Source of the DNA: Cordylochernes scorpioides
Taxonomy: Eukaryota > Arthropoda > Arachnida > Pseudoscorpiones > Chernetidae
Length of the DNA: 64,000 nucleotides
NCBI GenBank assembly: GCA_030710605.1
Contig: CP092865.1
Span: forward strand, 30,660,190 to 30,724,189
Reading direction: 5' to 3'
In this document: positions 42,601 to 52,759 of the stretch, piece after piece
Layout of the letters: the number at the start of each line of letters is the position of its first letter
Numbering within the stretch: the first letter of the stretch is position 1
Translations under genes and position numbers: made by a program
Notes under the pieces: model-generated
The model's database searches: none
The model's input: the letters and a program-made list of their open reading frames with translations, nothing else
Told to the model about the DNA's origin: nothing

Positions 42601-43122
42601 GAACTGGGTGGCCACGTCGACCAGCGCGGCCAGGTCCAGAAGAGCGGCGAGGGCATCCGATGATGATGATGACGAGGGGCCCCGATCCCTGATGTTAAAA
42701 TCGCCGATGATCCAGCAGGCTCCCTCCTCCTCCTGTGCCGCTGTCGCCGCCAGGAGCTCCAGTTGCCGGTTTCTCTCCCGGGGTTCATGCGCCAGATGAA
42801 CGACGATGGCCGTCATCTCCTCGCCGCGGACATCTATGGTTGCCAAGGCGATGTGGCCCGGCCACAGGATGCGTTGATGTAGCACGGCTACGCCTGGTCC
42901 GAAGACGCAGGCGAGTCCGGATCCCGAGATGGCTACGGGATGGGCCAACACAACAGCACTGTAGCCGAGGCAGAGGTCTTGGCCGCTGCCCAGATGAAAT
43001 GCGTTTGTCTCCTGGACAAACGCGATGTCCACGTGATGTTGCCTGAGGAGATGACAAAGGGCAAGGCTCCTCCTCCGAGTGGCGAGCCCTCGCGCGTTGA
43101 TGGTGGCGACGCGGTAGCTCAT
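39652..43122 (-). pseudogene. Tx1-like LINE ORF2 (APE endonuclease + reverse transcriptase), one in-frame stop
   Basis: The frame is continuous for about 1155 codons apart from one TAA at about 40600-40602, after 'GRNALSWLV'. Residues 1-230 are the APE-type endonuclease ('ATINARG' 6-12, 'QET' 37-39, 'GDFN' 140-143, 'SDHR' 219-222). The RT spans about 410-760, with 'GKAPGWDGLP' (421-430), 'VDLESAFDSLD' (Asp552), 'GLRQGCAVSAALF' (608-620) and 'YADD' (643-646). Beyond the stop, a C-terminal Cys/His cluster ('CPACGSIDRSLGHRYWCC') fits Tx1-group enzymes. The start ATG at 43122 overlaps the ORF1 stop as ATGA, hinting at coupled translation. If the stop is real, the 840-residue product still has both enzymatic domains but lacks the C-terminal knuckle. 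Confidence 0.9.
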
Positions 43123-44759
43123 TGTTGCCGTCCCTTATGCAGCACCCCCTTGGTCTTCTGGAGGGTCTTGCGGATGGTGTGGTTGGAGTCTGGGATCGAG
43201 GCCTTGATGGTTTCGGCCACCTGGTCGAGGGCGGCGACCTGTGCTTTTGACAGCGAGGCCACTCGCTTCTCCATTTTTCCTTTAGAGGTGAGTAGCCGCT
43301 GTGCGTCCTCGCGGTCTATACCGGGCAGCCGGTCCCAGTCGATGGAGAGGTTGGGGAACTGCTTGAGGTGCTCCTGCAGCTGGACGAATGCGGGTTTGCC
43401 CCGGGGAGACGCGGAGGGAGTTGAGGTCAGCTCCTCCTCCGACATCTCAATGTCGAGCGGAAAGGTCTCAGGCTCGGGGGGCCGCGGGGCAGCCAGAGGA
43501 GCAGGGAGGGCGACAGGGGCGGGCTGGGCAAGATCCTTCGGTTCGGCAGGATGGGGCGCCGAGGGGATCGCTGGAGCCTCGGTTGATGTCTTCGCCGGTT
43601 GGACAGGGGACGCCGGTGTTGCGGGCGCAGGTGCCGGCTTCCTTGGTTGCTGAGGAGGAGGAGGGGGGCGAGGCCTTGCGTCGGTGTGAGACGCTGCTTG
43701 CCTGGGGCTGCCGTTCCCTTGCCTGGCGAGCGCTGGGCAGTTGGCTCTGCAGTGGCCCTGCTTGCCGCACTTGGAACACTTGATGCCAAAGGAGAGGAAG
43801 GCTGACAGGGTGTCTCCCTTGGACTTAATGGTCAGACGGGTGGGCAGCGACTCCAGCCTCACGCCCTCGCGGAGCAGGATGAACGCCTCCCGGCGGCCGT
43901 CGTTGAAGGTGTATTCCCCCATCTTGATCATGATGGGGGCGATGGAGGTCACGGTGCCGAAGTTGCGCAGGGGCTCCACGATGGCGCTGTCCTCGACGAA
44001 GCCGGGCAGATTTGCGATGGTAATGCGTTCTGCCCTTTTTCGGAAGGGGAAGACCTTCAGGTGGGTGCCCTCGATGTCCAGGCCCACCTCCACCAGACGG
44101 CTCGCATGGTCTTTGCTCGCGAGGCCCACGACATAGTGGCCGTTCATCCTGTTGAACTGGCTTATTTTCCCTGGCCCTCCGAGCAGGTGGCCAATTGCCC
44201 GGAGGTAGGAGTAGTCCGGGATGTCTGGGCACAGCTCCACGAAGACGTAGTTCTCGTGGTTGGTAGAGGTCTTCCTCGCCTTGGCGTCGGCGATGTTGGC
44301 GCGTGTCGCCTTGATTTCCTGGGGCGGCATTGACCTCGGCCCTGTTGGCCGCTTCTGCTGCTGGGAGCTGCGCTTCTCAGCAAGCCTGCTTGGCTGTTTA
44401 GAGGCGTGGTCAGGTGACGGTGAGACGAGGCGCCTTTTCTTTCTCTTCACGACTGTGTAGCCTTCGTTGGCGTCCACCTCCGCCATCTCGCTGTCGGCCC
44501 AGTTGAGCGAGGCCGGGCTGGCTGGAGTTACGCTGGTCGTAGCAGCAGTCTTCGGCGCCGTGACGTCACCACGCGCGGCGGCCGGATTTACATGCATGTC
44601 GCCTGCCGGCGAATTTGCATACTTTTGGTTTTCAGAAGAAATTTCTTTAGTTTTCTTCATATTTATTTCTTTTGGCGATATTTCCTCGCCTGTTGGTAGC
44701 AGGATGCTGGGCCTTTCAGGCACTTTTTCAGCACATCCTGGGCTTTCTGCCAATATCAC
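43119..44759 (-). CDS. Tx1-like LINE ORF1 (Gag-like RNA-binding protein), 546 aa
   Basis: The frame is intact. The N-terminal third is low complexity and basic near 104-135 ('VVKRKKRRLVSPSPDHASK'). Residues ~170-240 and ~244-315 form two RRM-like folds ('YVFVELCPDIPDYSYLRAIG', 'ERITIANLPGFVEDSAIVEP'). A single CCHC knuckle lies at 328-341 ('CSKCGKQGHCRANC'). A proline/alanine-rich linker follows, and the C-terminus is helical ('LSKAQVAALDQVAETIKASI'). The protein would coat element RNA. The stop (TGA) shares bases with the ORF2 start. Long open frames on the opposite strand here are GC-content shadows. Confidence 0.9.
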   Translation of the reverse strand: MILAESPGCAEKVPERPSILLPTGEEISPKEINMKKTKEISSENQKYANSPAGDMHVNPAAARGDVTAPKTAATTSVTPASPASLNWADSEMAEVDANEGYTVVKRKKRRLVSPSPDHASKQPSRLAEKRSSQQQKRPTGPRSMPPQEIKATRANIADAKARKTSTNHENYVFVELCPDIPDYSYLRAIGHLLGGPGKISQFNRMNGHYVVGLASKDHASRLVEVGLDIEGTHLKVFPFRKRAERITIANLPGFVEDSAIVEPLRNFGTVTSIAPIMIKMGEYTFNDGRREAFILLREGVRLESLPTRLTIKSKGDTLSAFLSFGIKCSKCGKQGHCRANCPALARQGNGSPRQAASHTDARPRPPPPPQQPRKPAPAPATPASPVQPAKTSTEAPAIPSAPHPAEPKDLAQPAPVALPAPLAAPRPPEPETFPLDIEMSEEELTSTPSASPRGKPAFVQLQEHLKQFPNLSIDWDRLPGIDREDAQRLLTSKGKMEKRVASLSKAQVAALDQVAETIKASIPDSNHTIRKTLQKTKGVLHKGRQQ

Positions 44760-44837
44760 ACTTGCCAGACTAAGCGCCCTTTACACGCACTCAAAAGGCG
44801 AAAACGGCGGAGCTCGCGAAAGCGTGGCCGCACGCCC

Positions 44838-44869
44838 GAGTGTGTGTGTGTGTGTGTGTGTGTGTGGTA
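44838..44869. repeat. TG microsatellite at the LINE 5' junction
   Basis: A GT run of about 28 bases marks where GC-rich LINE sequence returns to AT-rich Helitron sequence. Confidence 0.88.
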
Positions 44870-45986
44870 ACTAAAACAAATTTTTCTCTCAATATTTCAG
44901 CAGAAAAAAAAAAGGCTAAAAAAACTAATGGCAAAACATGTCAAACAGGTCAATCTTTAGAATGCTCAACTATCTTTTTTTTCCCTAGCCTAATATCTGC
45001 GTAGACAAAAAGAAAGCAGCATAATAGAACTACCACAATCAAAATATACAGAAATGGCAAGCGAATAAAATAAATGACAACAACAGACTAAATTTTAAAC
45101 TATCAATGAAACATATGATTTTTTTAAAAGAATAACAAAACAAAGGCCATTACAACAATTAAAAAAACACGAGCCCATTGTTTATATACAGTAATAAAAG
45201 TTTGTAAATATTGTCAAATCTGCATTGTTTACTAACCGTAACTTTGTAAAATGTAGTGCCCTATCAACATGTCAGAAAAAAAAATAATACAAAAAAAAAA
45301 AACTAATGCCAAAATAGCCATGTTAATATTTTAGGCTGATAAAAACCAAAGGGTATATGGATTATAGACAAACACATGTTTTGGCTGTTAAATGAGACAG
45401 TAATTCATATTAAATTCTCACTACTGTAATTTTTGCATATTGACTATTGTTTGTTTATTTTTAAGAATTATCATATTGACTGTAAAAAAAAAACAAAAAA
45501 AAACATTGGCCAGAACAAAAATTAATAAAAAATAAGAAAGCCATTGTTTACATACAGTAACGCTAATTTTGTAAAGTTTTTTTTTTTTAATTGTGTGAAA
45601 TTTCGCATTGTTTGAACTTACCTTAACTTAGTAATATAAATTTCTCTCTCAATACTTTTGTAAAAAAAGTGACACTCGTATAAAAAGATATTTTTAAAAA
45701 AGTACGCAAGCAACTTGAAAAGAAATGCAGAACGCTCATTGGTCGCTTAATTGGCCTCGTGTTGTTACTTTCCCTCGTATTTACTCCGCGTAAGCCTCGT
45801 ATTTACTCCGCGTAAAAAAAGTTCTTCAAATGAAAAAAAGAAAGCCAAAAATACTAAACAAAATGTAGCCGAAAATTTTCCTCAGGTTTATAAAAAGCGA
45901 CATGCAAAATTTGGTACCAATTGGTTCAGTAGTTTTTGAGTTTATCGCGAAACAGACAGACAGAAATTGACTTATATATATATAGA
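44870..45986 (-). other. 5' part of the split Helitron, noncoding
   Basis: The stretch is A-rich with diverged internal repeats around 'ACTAACCGTAACTTTGTAA' (for example at 45225-45250 and 45610-45635). A 22-bp tandem duplication ('CCTCGTATTTACTCCGCGTA') lies at 45772-45816. No protein is encoded. Confidence 0.6.
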
Positions 45987-46879
45987 GAGAGAGATAATAC
46001 TGACAGAAATATCTACCTTAAAACAATTTTGTTAAATAAAATAAACAATTTTATATAATGGGGTTTAATTTTCGCCATAATTTTAGATAAATAGATAAAT
46101 ATGCAGTAGGGTGTTTTTGAATTCAGTAAAATGACACGAATGTGAATAAATAATTGACGAAATGCAGTCAATGGTTAAATTATAAAATAGTAATATTCAT
46201 AAATGCCGGTAGCTAGGTATTCTGATATTAAATATTACTGAGTAGGCGCTAAGATCTCAAGCTAAAAGGTTTTAAAGCTATAATTGATTTAGAGAGAGAC
46301 GATTTGTGTCAAAGACAATCCAAATCTAATCAATTACAATAGAATATATCAAATTAATAGAAAATCCTATCATTTCTAATCCTTGACGTCCAATGATTAT
46401 ATTCCTGGATTTTATGAAAGTATATTCCTATCTATCTTGACTATCTATTGTAAATAGATAGTCAAACTTGTGAGATAATTTTTAAAACTTTTTTTTTTAA
46501 AATACTTCCGAATATTTATAACAGGAATTGATTCTAAATTGAATGATAGAAATTTTCGGCAAGCCTTTAGATCAAATGGATCTCATTTTTTTTACCAAAG
46601 ACGGACTCGAAATTCTGGCTATAAAAAAAAAAAACTTGGATAAAAACAAACTTTTTTTTATCTTGTATTTGTAACGTGTGATAATCTTATCACAATAAAA
46701 AATAAACCTTTCTTCTCATCTCTAATGATCACCTTCATATATATAAGAATAAAAAAGATTATTAACTAATTAAATTATGTTCGTATTCTCCATATTCTTG
46801 GATTATAATTGATATGCTTCATTGTTAGGTTTTCCATGTTATACCTGCATAGTTAAATTAATTTATTTTTCTTGCCGAA
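45987..46879. other. AT-rich spacer
   Basis: A short inverted pair around 'CTATCTATTGTAAATAGATAG' lies at 46438-46464. No gene is supported. Confidence 0.4.
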
Positions 46880-47062
46880 TTGTGTGATACCAATTTTATT
46901 ATCATTATGTCTATTCCTATTATAAGCATCTTGATGTCTGTGTTTGGCTTCATCGTCGAGGGACACATCTTCCGTAGGAAGATTATCAATAGCCCCGGCA
47001 ATATCAAGTTAAACCTCTCTCCCAAGAAGGCATCGATCGAAATTTTTCAAGTTCAGCGGTAG
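46880..47062 (+). CDS. Small ORF, possible exon
   Basis: Within AT-rich DNA, the 46907-47062 part has raised GC and reads 'MSIPIISILMSVFGFIVEGH' then 'IFRRKIINSPGNIKLNLSPK'. This is a hydrophobic segment followed by a basic stretch, as in a membrane protein end. It stops at 47060-47062. There are no clear splice sites and the family is unknown. Confidence 0.3.
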   Translation: MCDTNFIIIMSIPIISILMSVFGFIVEGHIFRRKIINSPGNIKLNLSPKKASIEIFQVQR

Positions 47063-47818
47063 TGTCATACTTCCTTTTTGATTTTTTTATTATATTTAAA
47101 TTATATTTTGATTATATAATCAACCGTATTCCAAATAATTATATCCCAACAAGTTTATGCGCCTACGGTAAGCGTCATTTACGTATTTCCTTGTTTACAT
47201 ATTTTCAATTAGGTCAATGGGATCGACAGTATGAATAAAAAAGCAGGAAAAAAGTTTAGGCAAATTCCTACAAAACATTTTTAATTTATTGGGCGTTTAA
47301 ATCATTTTGTATTACTTATATTTACCAAAGGGTAACAAAGGGTATTTCAGCCTAAAATTTGACGTAAACTATCATTTTACCTATCTTGTGGCCGCTGAAA
47401 ACTTAAAATAGGTCCCTACACACATCTCGCATAATTTTACATCAAATATTAAACCGCACTTAATCACAACTAAATGAAGTAAATTACTTCAGATAGTGTT
47501 TTCAAATGGTACTTTTTTATTGTAAAGCGATTGGTAGACAGCACTTCATCTAGACGGAATTAAGTATAAAGAAGATAAACTCAACGAAATGAACGTTTGA
47601 ATATTACATACTAGAAAATTCAAGGTTGAAAAATTTGGTTTATACTTATAAACAACAAATGCACAATCAGCATTTTGACTATTACAAAGCAGTTAGTGAA
47701 GATAATATCTTCTGAATTTTACCTATTCCAAGGAAATATTATTAAGAAAGGTTAGATTTTCATATCATATTTAAAAAAAACACACACACACAAAGTTATT
47801 ATTTAATTTGAAAATATT
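47063..47818. other. AT-rich spacer
   Basis: No feature is supported. Confidence 0.4.
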
Positions 47819-47837
47819 ATGAGAGAATTCATGACGA

Positions 47838-48010
47838 AGACTTACCTATGCTTCTTGTTGGCATTCCAGAAGCATGAGACAGTGAGGTCTCGGCTATTTG
47901 TAATCTTTCCAAGCCAGAATTTTTGCAATTGCGCCACTGTGAAAAGGCGATATTTGGCGGATAATCAAAGACGTATTCGTATTTTACTCAAAGATGCGTG
48001 TGCATGCCAA
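47838..48010 (-). other. Possible exon with a strong splice donor
   Basis: On the minus strand a GC-balanced segment ends in AGCATAG|GTAAGTC at about 47838-47850, a near-ideal 5' splice site. All three frames upstream are partly open ('NIAFSQWRNCKNSGLERLQI' in one, 'FHSGAIAKILAWKDYK' in another), so the correct one is unclear. The call rests mainly on the donor and composition. Confidence 0.25.
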
Positions 48011-49248
48011 GGATTCACATAAAGTTTTCTAAATGTCTTCGAAAGCACATGCTGTTTGCTACAAGTGTAAAAATAATGGACACTGTTCAAATGAATGAAA
48101 AAACGAAATATAATTTTCAATCAAATTGTTTGTTAATTAAAAAAGACAAAAGAGCTAACATCTCAGCTATACGTGGATTACCTTCAATACGTTTCCAATT
48201 GGTTTAAGGACATACCTTAAATGATCATAAACCCAAACTATTTCGTTAACTGTAGGAAATATCCCGGTAATCAAGAAAATCACCGCCGCAGATGGATCCT
48301 CATAACGTCGAATGGCACAGGTCGCATCAAGATATTCGGAATGGACATATTAATGAAATAACCGCCGAGAAGACCGAGAATTTTGTGATACATTTTTATA
48401 TGAATTACCAATATTTTAATAAAAATTATATACAGTCGAACATGGAAAAATTCGTAGCCCAAGGGACCCAAAAAATTCGAATTAAACAAAAATCGAATTA
48501 AAAAGTTTTGAATAAAAAGCTTAAAACAATAAAACCTCAGATTTTCGATAAATTCCTTTATTAAAAATAATATTAGTTGTTGTAAATTTATATTTGAACC
48601 GTATACTTTGATTATGTGTAATAATTGTACGTATACATTGTTACATCAATCTTAATGCGCCTTACATTTATTCAAAATATTCTATGATATTTAATATTTA
48701 TTTGAAACAGAATATTTAGATTATCATCATTCCTTTTTATAGTTTCATTCCTTTTGTGAAATCTATTGTACATATATCTTGATTGGTTATTGGAGCGAGA
48801 GAGGACCTGGACGAAAAACTGCGGATCACGACCTACGAGGAACACCACGAATAAATAAACACAATAACGTTTTCCGACCCCTGACCTATGGCATAGAAGT
48901 TGATGTATGTGATCTCAGTATGAATCTTGGATATAGCTATATGATACATTGAATGTTAAACATCGAAACCAGAATGATGGGACCAATGTATGTTGAATAA
49001 AATCAGCACTCTACCCCCGGGCCTGTAGTACTTCTAATGTCTACCATCCACGTCCTCTTGGCTCTTGTGAAAAGAAGAGACACATTTTCACATTGTATTC
49101 CAATAATTGTTGGTTTAAAAAGTACTTTGATTGAAAAAATGCGGAAAGAGTTTCAAATTTTACTCTACATTTTTTACCAAGAATGTTAGAATATCTTTTC
49201 ATATTATATCATGGAAAACTTTTCTAAAATGTATTTTTAAAATAATTC
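48011..49248. other. Intergenic, low information
   Basis: A frame at 48292-48501 and its antisense partner overlap one another and neither is convincing. GC rises slightly at 48780-48880 and 48990-49080 without a stable frame. Confidence 0.35.
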
Positions 49249-49794
49249 TTATGAAAATTTTAATGCTTGATTGATGACTCCTCTTTTTATATATTTTATA
49301 AAATTGATCGATTTTAAAATTATGATAAATTCTTGGAACTTTCGTTTTGAAACGGATTCTCCAAGTTGATTTTTAAGTATGTTTAGCAACTTTGATGTTA
49401 AGTAGATTTCTTGGTATTCGGATATTTTAAAATAAAGAAAAAACATAAAAAAAAAAAACAATTTAACAGCCATGATAATCATGGTGGGTATATATACACA
49501 TAATATATATACACTCAAAAACATTCCTATATGTTGGGTCCATATCCAGGTGGCATATTGCAACTTTTCCAGGGTGGTGGATCTGAATGTTTTTGCAGAA
49601 ATATATAATTTCGTATTAATATAAATATGTTGTAATATATTCCAATATATACCTATGTCCCCATGTGTTGTATAGTTATAGTGTAATTGCCAATGTGAAA
49701 GAAATAAAATTTCGAGTGAGTGACAGCCGGCGCCTGTAGACGAAAAAGGTCCGAAAAATAAGTCGGGTTCCCAGGTATGCCCCTTCTTGCTCAA
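49249..49794 (-). other. 181-codon frame of uncertain status
   Basis: This is long for such AT-rich DNA. The C-terminal third ('LLNILKNQLGESVSKRKFQE') is plausible coding sequence. The middle translates a T-run and a SINE fragment ('CCATGATAATCATGGTGGG' at about 49470), and the N-terminal part lies in a separate GC-richer patch. As a whole it is probably a chance fusion, and at best its end is an exon. Confidence 0.25.
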
Positions 49795-50020
49795 TCAGAT
49801 TAGTAGGCTTTGAGACACGAGGATTGACAGACCCCTCTAAACAGATCTCCCCTGACCGGTGTCGGCTACACTTGCTCTCTCGCCATCTCTGTGGTGACAT
49901 CCAACATGCCTCGTCCTTTTGTGCAACCCAATCACGCCTGAACCCACTCTGAACATTGTAGCGACCACGACTGCAACCAACATGCCAAACTGCAGTCATC
50001 CAACAGGATACCAAACTACA
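49660..50020. other. GC-richer patch, unassigned
   Basis: The composition suggests an old coding or LTR fragment, but I find no motif. The antisense frame at 49676-50014 includes a few Cys and Trp residues with no recognisable pattern. Confidence 0.25.
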
Positions 50021-50329
50021 TTACAACATATATGAAATTTAAAATTCTATAAAACCACAGAATATATTTATGCATATTTAAAACCATACTTTGTATTTTA
50101 AATTTTTATTAGCACAGTGATCAGAATGATCAGTCTTTTCCTAGTAGTTTAAATGTGCCCATAATTGAATAAACCTGAATTTAAAATGTGTCAAATTCTC
50201 GTATTATAATAAATATTGTTACGTCGTAGCCAGACGCTATTCGTGTACTTTGTCTAATCAGGATTTCACAAAGATACACATGTGAGTTCGAAGGGATGCA
50301 GCAAAAGTTAGTACTTTGTTATGACACAA

Positions 50330-50700
50330 AACATAAGGAGAACAATCAGTGGGACTTGCCTTCAACCTCCCCGTCAGAAGTATCCTTGGTGCCGTGGATG
50401 TCACTCTTGTGAAGCTTCCCGCTCCACACTGTACACGTCCATCTTGAACTATACCAGCTTGTAGGTCGCTCCGATTTCAGGCTCTTTTTGCACAACCTTA
50501 CAGGACCATCCACACGGCCGGAGGCAAGTCGTCGCGTCTTCTTCTTGCCGCAGATGTCACCAGACTCTGTCCTCCCCCTAAAAAAAATGCTGTTTTTGGC
50601 GCGCTACGTTTTGGGCAGCATTCCTCCACCCCTCTTTTCCCAACTTTACTCATGTACTCACTCATGTTCTCATCCATGTAACAATATATCGTTAGCGCAA
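50330..50700. other. GC-richer patch, unassigned
   Basis: It resembles the LTR-type patches at 24.7 and 53.5 kb in composition (short C-rich words) but shares no clear sequence with them. A plus frame at 50488-50727 is not recognisable. Confidence 0.25.
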
Positions 50701-51060
50701 GAGAATTTAGGTAATGTATATTTGTAAATATAGAGAATATATTTAAAACAAAATTACAGTTATTATGTAAATACGTTTCACATAATGTGCTATAGGTAAT
50801 TTATGTAAATTAGTAAGAGCGAATCTCTCTCTGTTTCAGAAATTTAAAAATTGAATCCTGCCAGGTTTCACTGAAATTTCACTGTGAGATTGCAAATTAA
50901 TTCCGAAAATATCATCGAAAAAAAAAAAAGATTCTTCATTAAGATCGTTAGATATGAATGAAGACTGCGACATAACCAATTTTTAAATTTAATCTTTTTC
51001 AGAGCATATAATTCTTGTTATAATATACAAATTATCTTCTGGCATTTTTGCAATTATTAA

Positions 51061-51255
51061 AATATTTGGGAGAGCATGCTTCATTAGTGGTGAACACTCC
51101 CAGCGAATTCGCCAGTTTAATCTTCAAACCCGATTGAATATTGCATAGGATGTTCTGTCCTATATCCGGCAATGTTTAGGAATTCTTGTTAAAAGTATTA
51201 AAGGACTATGGACATAACCTTTGAAACAAATACAAATTTAATAGATGTTGCCGCT
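51061..51255 (-). repeat. Diverged copy of the ~368-bp repeat family
   Basis: It has the ordered landmarks GGGAGAGCATGCTTCATTAG, 'GAACACTCCCAGCG', 'TTCGCCAGTTTAATC' and 'GACTATGGACATAA'. The GGGAG/CTCCC pairing is retained although the sequence differs from other copies. Confidence 0.65.
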
Positions 51256-51274
51256 CTATATAATTATATAAATA

Positions 51275-51772
51275 CTAGCGGACGTACCCGGCTTTGCCCG
51301 GGTTTTACCCGAGTAAAGGTTTGTCAAACGAATCTCTCGATAAAGTGAACATTTTTCCCCGGTCCCTTGAAAAATACTCGATAAGTTGAATAAAATCGAT
51401 ATTAATTGGTTCCCTCGGTAATTGAAAGTTAAAGGAATAGTAACTTGCCTTGGAATTGTATCATTATTCTTGTCTCAAATAAATTGCCGTGTCATCCTGA
51501 ATTTTGTCTTTCCTAATTTTCTACATTACAAAATCATCGTATCATCATGATAATATTTAGAGCAGATTGTTGAATTATAACAGATAAATTATAATATTTA
51601 TCTTGATTATTTTTAGGCGAAAAGTTATTTCAAAAATTTTATTTGGTAGAAACCTTCCCAGTACTATACTAAATAAATTCCCAAAGTTTCATGGCGTTCC
51701 AATGAGTGGTTTGGTCAGGCATAAAGAACAGACACACACACACATACATTCATTTATATATATATATATAGA
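51275..51772 (-). mobile_element. Non-autonomous Helitron, 498 bp
   Basis: The minus-strand 5' end TCTATATATATATATAAATG is at 51772. The 3' end is CTAG at 51275-51278, preceded by the hairpin 'CCCGGGCAAAGCCGGG', with host A/T at the junction. It is almost the same as the plus-strand copy at 59491-59989. It has no coding capacity, so it would be moved by a RepHel supplied elsewhere. Confidence 0.9.
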
Positions 51773-51839
51773 TAATATAAATATATATTATAATATCAAC
51801 TATATTAATTAAATCAAATACTTAAACACTAATGTATTT

Positions 51840-51972
51840 GCCATCACACACACCTTTCTCCTGTAGTTTATGTGTTACTTCTGTATTACTAATATTTATT
51901 ATTGATGTACTTTCAGTATGAAGGAAATTGCAATCGGGGGAATTCTCGGGCGAAGCCGGGTCATGCGTCTAG
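51840..51972 (+). mobile_element. Helitron 3'-end fragment
   Basis: The run 'CGGGGGAATTCTCGGGCG' with 'AAGCCGGG' ends in CTAG at 51969-51972 followed by T. It matches the 3' end of the split Helitron at 38.44 kb in opposite orientation. Confidence 0.7.
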
Positions 51973-52012
51973 TATATAATATAAATGAGTTTTAAAAATT
52001 GAAAAAAAAAAA

Positions 52013-52083
52013 GGCATCGGCCGGGAATCGAACCCGGGCTGCCTGCGTGGCAGGCGAGCATTCTACCACTGAACCACCGATGC
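52013..52083 (-). tRNA. tRNA-Gly(GCC), slightly degenerate
   Basis: The cloverleaf has acceptor GCATCGG/CCGATGC, A box TGGTTCAGTGG, B box GGGTTCGATTCCC and anticodon loop CTGCCAC (anticodon GCC). The anticodon stem has one C-A mismatch. The T-run just downstream on the minus strand (52002-52012) is a Pol III terminator. It may be a weak gene or young pseudogene. Confidence 0.8.
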
Positions 52084-52114
52084 GTATAAAAAATGGCCAT
52101 ATTTGGGTATATTC

Positions 52115-52316
52115 ATTCCATTCCGGATTACTCCGCGTAAAAAAAAAAGTTCTTCAAATGAAAAAAAGAAATAGCCAAAAATACTAATCAAAATGTAGCC
52201 ATAAAATTTCCTCAGGTTTATAAAAAGCGACATGAAAAATTTGGTACCAATTGGTTCAGTAGTTTTTGAGTTTATCGCGAAACAGACAGACAGAAATTGA
52301 CTTTTATATATATAGA
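52115..52316 (-). mobile_element. Helitron 5'-end fragment
   Basis: The minus-strand 5' end TCTATATATATAAAAGTC is at about 52316. The following sequence ('TTTCGCGATAAACTCAAAAA', 'CCAATTGGTACCAAA') matches the 5' end of the split Helitron at 45.75-45.99 kb. Confidence 0.75.
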
Positions 52317-52415
52317 GATAATAAATGAAAAATACATTCTATAAATTACTTATCATATTATCTATCTATTTTCTCCCTAATCCATAGGTTGGTGCCTGGC
52401 AGTATTCCTGCCCTC

Positions 52416-52562
52416 TCAGGGCTTTCTTTTTATGTCTAGTCTTTTGATGGTATCGTAGGATCTTCTCTTGAAATTTTCCACGAATTCTATTTCCGATCTC
52501 ACTCTCCCTTGTCTTCCATCCATCCATTCATCCCATAACACTCCACTCCGAGTGTCAGATAA
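52416..52562 (-). pseudogene. C-terminal ORF remnant, probably retrotransposon
   Basis: The minus strand gives a ~47-codon GC-balanced frame ending in TGA ('SGVLWDEWMDGRQGRVRSEI', 'VENFKRRSYDTIKRLDIKRK'). It looks like the tail of a larger protein, plausibly a LINE reverse transcriptase, but I cannot assign the clade. Confidence 0.35.
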
Positions 52563-52679
52563 GATGAATCTATTGTACTGAATAGCTTAACTCCTTGTCT
52601 TCTAAATAATATATACAGTTATCAGAGTCATCAACAATCAACAATCAATTCTGTCATTTCATATGGCCATTTCTAATAA

Positions 52680-52750
52680 GCATCGGTGGTTCAGTGGTAC
52701 AATGCTCGTCTGCCACGCGAGAGGCCCGGGTTCGATTCCCGGTCGATGCA
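52680..52750 (+). tRNA. tRNA-Gly(GCC)
   Basis: It is 71 nt with discriminator A. The acceptor is GCATCGG/TCGATGC with one G-U. The anticodon stem CTCGT/GCGAG is paired, with loop CTGCCAC (anticodon GCC). A box TGGTTCAGTGG and B box GGGTTCGATTCCC are standard. A TTTCTTTTTT terminator follows immediately. Confidence 0.92.
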
Positions 52751-52759
52751 TTTCTTTTT

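Larger units (their letters stand above)
39526..44838 (-). mobile_element. Tx1-like LINE (~5.3 kb), nearly complete
   Basis: It is far more GC-rich than the surrounding Helitron. It has ORF1 (43119-44759) and ORF2 (39652-43122), a short 5' leader and a short AT-rich 3' UTR. TG runs at both boundaries suggest insertion into a TG microsatellite. Older relatives in this window are at 1.2-3.1, 15.4-16.3 and 17.7-18.0 kb. Confidence 0.88.
38438..45986 (-). mobile_element. Helitron (minus strand), split by a LINE
   Basis: The 3' end is at 38438-38441 (CTAG on the minus strand), preceded by the hairpin 'CCCGGACGAAGCCGGG'. The 5' end is at 45986 (TCTATATATATATAAGTC on the minus strand). A second 5' end of the same family is at 52315 and a 3' end at 51972. 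Only the last part of the RepHel protein remains, so internal sequence is lost. The base after CTAG is C, not the usual T. Confidence 0.75.

Noticed and set aside
42660..42680. A GAT trinucleotide expansion
   Set aside because: It is the Ser-rich stretch of LINE ORF2 (antisense) and is short.
39610..44874. Many long open frames on both strands, for example plus-strand frames at 40475-41170 and 42940-43653
   Set aside because: They are antisense or out-of-frame shadows of the GC-rich LINE ORF1 and ORF2, with low-complexity Arg/Gly/Pro content and no motifs.
45772..45939. A 62-codon lysine-rich gene
   Set aside because: It lies in the noncoding 5' part of the Helitron and follows an A-rich repeat that recurs at 52.13 kb.
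49249..49794. A 181-residue host protein
   Set aside because: The frame crosses a T-run and a SINE fragment, so it is most likely a chance fusion, although its C-terminal third could be an exon.
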